From an uncultured Blautia sp. (GTDB lineage: Bacteria > Bacillota > Clostridia > Lachnospirales > Lachnospiraceae), in the NCBI GenBank assembly GCA_900539145.1, contig UQAX01000004.1, forward strand, positions 1-64,000: a DNA stretch of 64,000 nt. Reading direction: 5' to 3'. The notes under the pieces are model-generated. The model ran no database searches. It was given only the letters and a program-made list of their open reading frames with translations, and was not told the DNA's origin. The translations under genes and the position numbers were made by a program. Each line of letters begins with the position of its first letter. The first letter of the stretch is position 1. This document shows, piece by piece, positions 43,339 to 50,048 of this stretch.

Positions 43339-43767
43339 ATGAAGAACTTAAAAGGATTATGGTGGTTTTTGGGAATAATTTGTTTTTTAAATATTCTTTT
43401 TTTCTCTTTAGGAGACTATGTTGTGTTGTATCTTTACATGATATTTTTACTCGCTCCTATACTTATATTTTTGCTGGCGTGGGGAAGTTATGGAGTTGGT
43501 AAAGAAATACAGCGAAATTTTAAATGGGGAATAGTCAGGAAGATTGTATTTTCTTTTTTCATCGCTCTTTTTGTTTCTGTTGTTTATTGGTTTGTAAACG
43601 ACATACATAACAGTATACAATATAAAAGTATTTCATTGTTTCATACAAGGGAGTATTTAACAAAACCATTTACGGAGGGATTTTCTCTAAGTGGGAATGA
43701 AATAAGTTACGGAGAATTTTCCATAGTATTTGTATGTACAATGATTGGGTTATATAGAAAGCAGTAA
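43339..43767 (+). CDS. Hypothetical membrane protein
   Basis: This 142-residue protein has three hydrophobic segments (about 6-22, 27-48 and 65-85), a basic KEIQRNFKWGIVRK loop and a C-terminal hydrophobic segment before YRKQ. No family is recognised. AGGGGAG lies six bases before the start, and the dihydrouridine synthase follows after 14 bases. Confidence 0.6.
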   Translation: MKNLKGLWWFLGIICFLNILFFSLGDYVVLYLYMIFLLAPILIFLLAWGSYGVGKEIQRNFKWGIVRKIVFSFFIALFVSVVYWFVNDIHNSIQYKSISLFHTREYLTKPFTEGFSLSGNEISYGEFSIVFVCTMIGLYRKQ

Positions 43768-43781
43768 AACAGGAGATAATT

Positions 43782-44726
43782 ATGAAATACTATTTTGCCC
43801 CTATGGAGGGAATTACAGGATATATTTACCGACAGGTTCATCATCAGTTTTTTCAAGGAATAGATAAATATTTTACTCCATTTATAACACCGGGAAGTAA
43901 AAAGCTGATGACACCCAAGGAGCTGCGTGATATTTTACCGGAAAATAATGAAGGATATGCTCTTGTGCCGCAGATTTTGACAAATCAGGCACAGGATTTT
44001 ATTCGACTGGCAAAAGAATTACGAGAATACGGTTATGAAGAAGTGAATTTGAATTTAGGCTGCCCTTCCGGAACGGTAACAGCGAAAAAGAAAGGTTCCG
44101 GATTTTTAGAATTTCCTGCCCAGCTTGAGAAATTTCTGGATGAAGTATTTGAAAATCTGGATATGAAGATTTCTGTTAAAACAAGGCTTGGAAAGGATGA
44201 GCCGGAGGAATTTACAGAACTGCTTCGGATTTATAATCGATTTCCTTTGGAAGAACTGATTGTGCATCCCAGAATTCAAAGCGATTATTATAAGAATGAG
44301 CCCAGAATGGAGCAGTTTCAAGAGGCGGTGAGATGCAGTCAAAATTCTCTGTGCTATAACGGAGATTTATTCACAAAGGCAAGATGTGAAAAGTTTTTTG
44401 AAGAATATCCTTCCATAGAGAAAGTGATGTTAGGACGGGGACTTTTGGTAAATCCGGCGTTGGTACAGCAGGTACAGAAGGGAACAGTGTTGGAAAAGGC
44501 AACGCTAAAAGCTTTTCATGACAAGCTGTGTGAGGAATACACAGAAGTTATGTCAGGGGATAAAAATGTTTTGTTTAAGATGAAGGAATTGTGGTTCTAT
44601 ATGGGAAACCTGTTTGCAGATAATCAGAAATACTTGAAGAAAATAAAGAAATCTCAGAACTTGAAGGAATATCAGGCAATCGTAGAAGAAATGTTTCAGG
44701 TATGCCCGTTGGAAATAAAGGAATAA
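43782..44726 (+). CDS. tRNA-dihydrouridine synthase family protein
   Basis: This 314-residue FMN enzyme reduces uridines in tRNA. It has the start YYFAPMEGITGYIYRQVHH, then VPQILTNQ, the NLNLGCPSGTVTAKKKGSGFL active-site block with catalytic Cys, VKTRLG, a VHPR-type segment (LIVHPRIQSDYYKN), NGD and LGRGLLVNP. Residues are diverged from classical DusB, so the modified position is unknown. It is four bases from the YdcF-like gene. Confidence 0.9.
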   Translation: MKYYFAPMEGITGYIYRQVHHQFFQGIDKYFTPFITPGSKKLMTPKELRDILPENNEGYALVPQILTNQAQDFIRLAKELREYGYEEVNLNLGCPSGTVTAKKKGSGFLEFPAQLEKFLDEVFENLDMKISVKTRLGKDEPEEFTELLRIYNRFPLEELIVHPRIQSDYYKNEPRMEQFQEAVRCSQNSLCYNGDLFTKARCEKFFEEYPSIEKVMLGRGLLVNPALVQQVQKGTVLEKATLKAFHDKLCEEYTEVMSGDKNVLFKMKELWFYMGNLFADNQKYLKKIKKSQNLKEYQAIVEEMFQVCPLEIKE

Positions 44727-44729
44727 TTT

Positions 44730-45329
44730 ATGAACGATAAATTTTTAAATCAGATTACAGAGTTTATTTTTGTAGAAGATAAGCCTGAAAAGTCAGATGT
44801 GATTTTCATACCGGGAAGTGGGTTTCCACAGCTGGCAGAGGAGGCCGCAAAGCTGTATCATCAAGGAATGGCGCCCTATATTTTGCCTTCAGGAAGATAC
44901 AGCATTTTAAACGGGAAATTCGCAGGAGTACAGGAAAAGAAAGAGCTTTATGACGGAGAATATGAGACAGAATGGGAATTTTTAAAAGAAGTTTTGAAGA
45001 AAAATCAAGTTTCGGAAGAACATATTTTAAGAGAAGATAAGGCAACGTATACTTATGAAAACGCCATTTATTCCAGAAAAGTAACGGATTGTCTTGGAAT
45101 GAAAATAAAAAAGGCAATTTTGTGCTGCAAACCGTATCATGCCAGACGAAGCCTTTTGTATTATCAGCTTTTATATCCGGAAACACAGTTTTTCGTGTGT
45201 CCGATACAGGACAGTGATGTAAAGAGAGAGAACTGGTATCTGACAGAAAAAGGAATTCGGCTGGTGTTTGGGGAAGTGCAGAGGATTGGAGAGCAGTTTG
45301 TGGATATTACAAGGGAAATGGAGAAATGA
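44730..45329 (+). CDS. YdcF/DUF218-family protein
   Basis: This 199-residue soluble protein has the DUF218 landmarks: SDVIFIPGSG, YILPSGRYSI, EATYTYENAIYSRKV-like (KATYTYENA) and CCKPYHARRSLLYYQLLYP. The fold is Rossmann-like; E. coli YdcF binds S-adenosylmethionine but has no settled reaction, while membrane relatives act in envelope glycan metabolism. It lacks the N-terminal helices of ElyC/SanA. It is cotranscribed with the dihydrouridine synthase. Confidence 0.85.
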   Translation: MNDKFLNQITEFIFVEDKPEKSDVIFIPGSGFPQLAEEAAKLYHQGMAPYILPSGRYSILNGKFAGVQEKKELYDGEYETEWEFLKEVLKKNQVSEEHILREDKATYTYENAIYSRKVTDCLGMKIKKAILCCKPYHARRSLLYYQLLYPETQFFVCPIQDSDVKRENWYLTEKGIRLVFGEVQRIGEQFVDITREMEK

Positions 45330-45378
45330 TTGAGATAAAAATAGCAGGAGGTTTCAGGTGAGAAAACGAATTAATAAC

Positions 45379-45456
45379 TCGGTGCAGTTTTAAAAACTGG
45401 CAGCGGATTGTATCGAGGCAAATGAAAATGAAAGGCGCTGACAGGAACTGCACCGA
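45379..45456 (+). ncRNA. Structured leader element upstream of a methyltransferase gene (putative)
   Basis: An 11-bp perfect stem (TCGGTGCAGTT at 45379-45389 with AACTGCACCGA at 45446-45456) encloses a second stem CAGCG/CGCTG (45401-45405 with 45436-45440) topped by a 30-base AG-rich loop. No T run follows, and I recognise no known riboswitch class. It could be a cis-regulatory RNA, a hairpin element or a decayed coding fragment (a GTG after AGGAGG at 45358 opens only 11 codons). Confidence 0.4.
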
Positions 45457-45499
45457 ATGTTTATTTTCTTTAAAATGAAATAGAGAGGAAGCAGTTTAG

Positions 45500-46264
45500 A
45501 TGAGAGAAACAGAATTAAGAGAAATATGGAAAAAAGAAGAAAAAATAGCGCACATAAAGGGATGGGATTTTTCACATATTGATGGAAAATATGATGAGGA
45601 AAAGGATTTACCATGGGATTATAAAAGCATAGTAAGCCAATATTTAAAAGACGATATGGAGCTTTTGGATTATGATACTGGTGGCGGCGAATTTTTACTA
45701 TCATTAAATCATCCGTTTGAGAAAACATCAGCCACAGAAGGATTTCAACCTAATGTAGAGTTATGCAGAGAAAAATTATTGCCACTGGGAATTGATTTTA
45801 GAGAATGTTGTAATCCTGCGGATATTCCTTATGACAGTGAAACCTTTGATGTGATTATCAATAGACACGGTGCTTTTAATGCGAGGGAATTGTATCGTTT
45901 ACTAAAAAAGAACGGCATCTTTGTTACGCAGCAGGTAGGTGGCGATAATGACAAAGACTTGGTAGAAATGGTGCTTCCCGGAACAAAAGGTTTATTTTCG
46001 CATTTGCGTTTAAAAGAGCAGATAAAAGTATTTGAAGAGGCAGGCTTTCAGATTGTTCGTGCAGAAGAAGCGTACAGACCGATTAAATTTTATGATATTG
46101 GAGCATTTGTGTGGTTTGCACGTATTATTGAGTGGGAGTTTCTGGATTTTTCCGTGGACAAGTGCTTTGAAAGATTGCTTAAAATGCAGGAGATATTGGA
46201 AGAAAAAGGGGAAATTGAAGGAACGATACATAGGTATTTGATTGTAGCAAGGAAGTCTAAATAA
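45500..46264 (+). CDS. Class I SAM-dependent methyltransferase
   Basis: This 254-residue protein has a Rossmann methyltransferase core: MELLDYDTGGGEFLLSL (motif I), a nucleotide-binding acidic region near ATEGFQPNV, IPYDSETFDVIINRHGAFN (motif IV) and ELYRLLKKNGIFVTQQVGG (motif V/VI). The substrate is unknown. AGAGAGGAAG precedes the start. Its last bases overlap the end of a truncated Abi gene on the opposite strand, suggesting the deletion junction is at or near its 3' end. Confidence 0.85.
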   Translation: MRETELREIWKKEEKIAHIKGWDFSHIDGKYDEEKDLPWDYKSIVSQYLKDDMELLDYDTGGGEFLLSLNHPFEKTSATEGFQPNVELCREKLLPLGIDFRECCNPADIPYDSETFDVIINRHGAFNARELYRLLKKNGIFVTQQVGGDNDKDLVEMVLPGTKGLFSHLRLKEQIKVFEEAGFQIVRAEEAYRPIKFYDIGAFVWFARIIEWEFLDFSVDKCFERLLKMQEILEEKGEIEGTIHRYLIVARKSK

Positions 46265-46325
46265 GACCTTTACTTTTTAAATGATTTATTTGTTGCTCAA
46301 AGGTGTAAAAAGTTTTTTGGGGCAT
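46257..46325 (-). pseudogene. Truncated Abi-family (AbiD/AbiF-like) gene, N-terminal 22 codons
   Basis: A minus-strand ATG at 46325, eight bases after AAGGAGG, opens MPQKTFYTFEQQINHLKSKG, then Leu-Ile and a TAG stop at 46259-46257. That is the typical N-terminus of Abi-family proteins (a [FT]-x-x-Q-[IV]-x-x-L-K-x-[KR]-G-[LM]-x-I pattern). The family is normally near 300 residues, so this is a remnant: the frame runs into the 3' end of the methyltransferase gene. A promoter, a two-hairpin RNA and a terminator precede it on the same strand. The family call rests on a short but characteristic match. Confidence 0.7.
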
Positions 46326-46349
46326 AGGCAGTATCCTCCTTGATAAAGT

Positions 46350-46416
46350 AAAAAAGGAGAGACCCGAAGGTTCTCCTCTGGTTACAGGCTTCGCAAGTTT
46401 CTGTAACACGATCGCT
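46350..46416 (-). ncRNA. Small two-hairpin RNA upstream of the Abi remnant
   Basis: Transcription from the minus-strand promoter would start near 46416. The RNA would form GTTACAG-(13-base loop)-CTGTAAC (46407-46381), then AGGAGAACC-TTCG-GGTCTCTCCT with a T run (46377-46350), an intrinsic terminator. The roughly 67-base product lies between the promoter and the Abi start codon, so it acts as a stand-alone RNA or attenuator. Abi genes of this family are known to be preceded by structured RNAs (abiF motif); I could not test this sequence against that model. Confidence 0.65.
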
Positions 46417-46422
46417 GAATTC

Positions 46423-46451
46423 AATGTAACAAATTTTTACAGAGCTGTCAA
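46423..46451 (-). promoter_or_regulatory. Promoter of the small RNA / Abi leader
   Basis: Minus-strand TTGACA (46451-46446) and TACATT (46428-46423) have a 17-base spacer, directly ahead of the small RNA. Confidence 0.7.
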
Positions 46452-46613
46452 CAGCTTAAAAAAATTTCAGCAGTTATTTATAATATGTTTGAAAAGGTAG
46501 TATGTGTAATTTGTGAATAAGTGATATAATAAGAAATCGTAGTTACAAAAAAAGAAAATGAAGAAAGGGGAAAAACTACCATCAAGATTACAAAAATAAT
46601 ATTAACTATAATC

Positions 46614-47183
46614 ATGATTGTGTTTGTCGCATTGGGATTATTCCGAATTTTACCTTTTGATATAACAAATCCTATTATATGTACTTCACTTGCCACTTTA
46701 CTCTTGCTAAGAAGTATAGAGTGCAAAAAGAGCAGAGATAAAACAGGATTTCTTTTTACATTTATTGGTTCGATATTTATTTATATCGTTGTTATTTTCA
46801 ACGTTTCTTCTTCGCTTCTTGGGTGTGAGAATGTGGATAACCGAGAGAATGTGGATAACCGAGACTGCTTGAAAAATATAAACCCTTCAGAAGTAGTTGA
46901 AATTAAATGTTCCGGAACAACCGGTGGGAAAGACGGAGATTTTGAGTATTTCTTAGATGAGAAACAGAAAGAGGATTTTTTAGAATTGTTGGGAAAAGTG
47001 AAGCTGGGGAGAAAAGCAGAAAGAGAGGAAACGCTATCTTATGGAGCAGTTACCTATTATACATTGAAGTTTGCAGACGGGGAAATATTGGAAGTCAGTC
47101 CGGGGACATTTTTTAAGGTGAATGACAACTGGTATTATTTTTTAAATTATGATAAACTGCAAGAAGATTTTATAGAAATATAG
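46614..47183 (+). CDS. Hypothetical membrane-anchored protein, start codon uncertain
   Basis: At least 189 residues are encoded. Two N-terminal hydrophobic segments are followed by a soluble domain containing EVVEIKCSGTTGGKDGDFEYFLDEKQKEDFLELL and SPGTFFKVNDNWYYFL. No known family. ATG 46614 has no ribosome binding site. The natural N-terminus appears to lie at 46581, where AAAGGGG is ten bases upstream and the frame reads IKITKIILTII from an ATC codon, as if ATG had mutated to ATC. A perfect 18-base tandem duplication (46827-46862) inserts ENVDNR twice. A -10 TATAAT at 46525-46530 lies upstream. Confidence 0.6.
   Translation: MIVFVALGLFRILPFDITNPIICTSLATLLLLRSIECKKSRDKTGFLFTFIGSIFIYIVVIFNVSSSLLGCENVDNRENVDNRDCLKNINPSEVVEIKCSGTTGGKDGDFEYFLDEKQKEDFLELLGKVKLGRKAEREETLSYGAVTYYTLKFADGEILEVSPGTFFKVNDNWYYFLNYDKLQEDFIEI
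46827..46862 (+). repeat. 18-bp perfect tandem duplication inside a gene
   Basis: Two identical copies of an 18-base unit (46827-46844 and 46845-46862) preserve the reading frame and duplicate the residues ENVDNR. Confidence 0.95.
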
Positions 47184-47201
47184 GGTAGTTGGAGAGGGAT
47201 T

Positions 47202-48983
47202 ATGAAAAAGCAAAAGAAATGGAGTATATTGATTTTTGGTACACTTTGTTTCCTTGGAATTATTATTTATGCTGCGTGGAAATTTGAAAAAGAAAGTATT
47301 GCAATATATAATGACAACAAATTTGCAGAATTGAAAGAAACTGCGGAATTAAATGCAGAAGACATTCAAAAAGACTATACGGGGAAAAGCGCTGCATTGA
47401 CTGTTTTAGCAGATAAGGTTACGGAATTTGGGAAAGATAATCTTGAAGATGTGTATAATAGTGTAAAAACTCTTTCTGAATTTAGTTTTTTTTAATTATG
47501 TCGGTATTAGTGACAGTGAAGGAAATGCTGTTGACTCAGGGGGAAACAGAGCCAATATTAGTCAGCGAAAGTATTTTCAAGAAGCTATGAATGGAAAAGC
47601 TGTTTCTATTTCAGACGTTTTGACATCAAATGTGATAGATGGAGATGATGTTCAGATTATGGCTGTGCCGATTATAAGAGACGGAACTCCTGTGGGAGTT
47701 GTTTACGGAGTACATAATATAAAAGGAGTCAGTGAAACGTTAGAAAATGTTACAGACAGTTCTATTTTTACAGAAATTGTGGACTCTAACGGGAAGCCGG
47801 TTACACTTTTAGACTCCGGAAGATGGCTGGACGGATATAATAATGTATGGGATTTCTATGAACAATGTAAGTTTCTTGAGGGGAATATTGAGAAAATTAG
47901 GAAAAATGTTAAAGCTTCAAAATCAGGATATTATACATTAGAATATAAAAATGAGAAGAGAATGACCTATTATACTCCCTTAGAAATAGAAGGATATTAT
48001 ATCTACACGAATCTCAATATGACACAGGTGGAAGAAACATCAGAAAAAATCAAGAAACTGACATTTGAAATGACTGTAAAGATAGGCATAGCGCTGGGAA
48101 TTTTTATAGTAGCAATATATTTTTTTACAAGAAAAGCTTCTTATGAATTAAGGCAGTCTTATTATGAAGCAATAAGCAATGAGAAAATAATGCAGGCAGC
48201 GGTTGTTAATTCAAATGCGTTTATATTTGAATATGATAGTAAAAATAAAATTTTGAAAAGAAAAGTGGGTGAAAAGCATATAATTTTTCCGGAGGTTATT
48301 ACAAATAATGTTCCGGATACAATTTTAGAACGCAAAGTTATAAAACCGGAGTTTGTAAATGATTTTACAAATGCCTTTCGCCGGATTAAAAATCAAGAAA
48401 TGGTTTCTGTTGTTGTGCAGACAACATCGAAATATCAATCACTATGGTTTGAAATTTCTATGAAAAATATTTATAACAATAAACATAAGGTAATTAATAC
48501 GATTGGCAGTGTGAAAAATATTACAGATATAAAATTTCAAGAAGAATTATTGAAAAAAGCAGAAAAAGGACAGAGAACTTTAAAAAATAAAGCAGAGAGA
48601 GATGGACTGACCGGTCTTTATAATGGAATAACGGCTGCAGAAAAGATTGATAAAATATTGAAATTTACACCGAATAAAAACGAAAAACAGATACTTATTT
48701 TTATGGATTTGGATAATTTTAAAACCGTTAACGATACCTTCGGTCATCTGTATGGAAATCAAGTATTGCTTGAGATGTCACGTATATTTTCAAACAAATT
48801 TCGCAGCGGAGATATTGTAGGAAGATTTGGTGGAGATGAATTTTTTGCATTTCTTTTAAACACGCAAGGATTTGAGAAAATGGAACATGTTTTCAAGAAT
48901 TATCTCAAAAAGCAGATGAGATGTTGTTTGAAGTAAAAAGAGATAAGAAAAGAGGGTATAAACTCTATAAAGAAAAAGAATAG
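47202..48983 (+). pseudogene. Broken membrane diguanylate cyclase (dCache-GGDEF), two frame disruptions
   Basis: The original protein began at 47202 with a membrane helix and a double-Cache-like sensor, then a second helix, a PAS-like region and a GGDEF domain. Frame 1 stops at 47495 inside a run of eight T (47486-47493); removing one T restores FSFF-NYVGISDSEGN and joins it to the frame that continues to 48936. That frame carries RDGLTGLYNG, MDLDNFKTVNDTFGHL and an intact GGDEF (48829-48843). Its end is abnormal: only about 22 codons separate GGDEF from a shifted-frame ADEMLFEVKRDKKRGYKLY tail (48912-48983), so some 45 residues plus frame are missing. Cyclase activity is doubtful. Confidence 0.85.
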
Positions 48984-48988
48984 AGTAT

Positions 48989-49044
48989 AAAAGTCTTTCA
49001 TAGAATTCAGTTTTTTATATCTGACATTCTATGAATGACTTTTT
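48989..49044. terminator. Bidirectional terminator between the cyclase pseudogene and pflA
   Basis: An 18-base stem with one mismatch (48989-49006 with 49026-49043) has A-rich and T-rich flanks and separates converging genes. Confidence 0.8.
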
Positions 49045-49795
49045 ATATTGTTCCTCGGTATTTTTTATAGCTTTCCAAAATATAGGAGCGTGCTTTTTGC
49101 GCTTCTTCTTTTGGAAGATTTTCCATCCCCTTTAGAGGGTATTCCATATTTAATTCAGAATATTTTTGTTCTCCCATGTTGTGGTAGGGGAGGACTTCCA
49201 GCCCTTTGATGTTTTTATGGGAAGCGAGAAGCTTTCCGATACCGTCCAGTTCTTCTTTAGAATTTGTAAAACCTTTCACAATGACGTGACGGACAACCAC
49301 AGGAACTTTTGCTGTCTCCGAAGCATTCAGAAAATCAAGAACAGGAGAAAGGGGATGACCTGTTAATTTTTTATGTTCTTCTGAAGCACTGTGCTTAATA
49401 TCCAGCAAAATCAAGTCTGTATAGGAAAACAGTTTTTGATAAGCTTCCGCCTGTTTTTCTCTGTAAAGAATACCGGAAGTGTCAAGGCAGGTATGGATGT
49501 TTTTTGACTTTGCAGCCTGAAATAATGCAGTGACAAATTCCAGCTGCATCAAGGGTTCGCCTCCGGTAACGGTAATTCCTCCATTCTGATAAAATCCTTT
49601 GTTTTTTTCGTAGATTTCCAGAATTTCCTCTACGGTCATAGATTGTCCTTTTTTTGGAGTCCAAGTGTCCGGATTATGACAGTACAGGCAGCGCATAGGA
49701 CAGCCCTGCAAAAAGACTACAAGTCTGATGCCGGGGCCGTCTACTGTGCCAAAAGTTTCAATGGAGTGTATAAAGCCTGTTTTACATTCCGTCAT
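49043..49795 (-). CDS. pflA: Pyruvate formate-lyase activating enzyme (radical SAM)
   Basis: This protein of about 250 residues generates the glycyl radical on the PFL radical subunit. Motifs are HSIETFGTVDGPGIR, the radical-SAM cluster CPMRCLYCHNPDTW, GGITVTGGEPL, DLILLDIKH and VLPYHNMGEQKY. The start at 49795 (MTECKTG) matches family length; ATG 49819 is an alternative. Either overlaps the end of the radical-subunit gene, indicating coupled translation. It is last in the pflB-grcA-pflA operon. Confidence 0.93.
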   Translation of the reverse strand: MTECKTGFIHSIETFGTVDGPGIRLVVFLQGCPMRCLYCHNPDTWTPKKGQSMTVEEILEIYEKNKGFYQNGGITVTGGEPLMQLEFVTALFQAAKSKNIHTCLDTSGILYREKQAEAYQKLFSYTDLILLDIKHSASEEHKKLTGHPLSPVLDFLNASETAKVPVVVRHVIVKGFTNSKEELDGIGKLLASHKNIKGLEVLPYHNMGEQKYSELNMEYPLKGMENLPKEEAQKARSYILESYKKYRGTI

Positions 49796-50024
49796 GGAAA
49801 GTTCTTGAGATAACCTCATCCTGCTGTTCTTTTGTCAGCTTGTGGAAGTTTACTGCATATCCGGACACACGAACAGTAAGCTGCGGATATTTTTCAGGAT
49901 GATTCTGTGCATCTAAAAGAGTTTCCTTTGTAAATACGTTGACATTTAAGTGATGTCCGCCTTTTTCTGCATATCCGTCTAATAAATTTACTAAGTTATC
50001 GATTTGAGCATTACTGATATTCAT
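49782..50024 (-). CDS. grcA: Detached glycyl-radical subunit of pyruvate formate-lyase (GrcA-like)
   Basis: This 80-residue protein corresponds to the PFL C-terminus: LVNLLDGYAEKGGHHLNVNV, HPEKYPQLTVRVSGYAV with radical Gly55, and EVISRTFHDGM at the end. In single-chain PFL this follows the core directly. Here it is a separate gene with its own strong AGGAGG site, 24 bases after pflB. In E. coli GrcA (YfiD) similarly replaces a damaged PFL C-terminus. It presumably docks on the core to supply the radical and is activated by the overlapping pflA product. Confidence 0.9.
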   Translation of the reverse strand: MNISNAQIDNLVNLLDGYAEKGGHHLNVNVFTKETLLDAQNHPEKYPQLTVRVSGYAVNFHKLTKEQQDEVISRTFHDGM

Positions 50025-50048
50025 TGAAAATTCCTCCTGTAAAAAGTA

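Noticed and set aside
45358..45393. GTG after AGGAGG opening an 11-codon peptide before the methyltransferase
   Set aside because: Too short to support as a gene and it ends inside the stem of the hairpin element; it may be a decayed fragment or chance.
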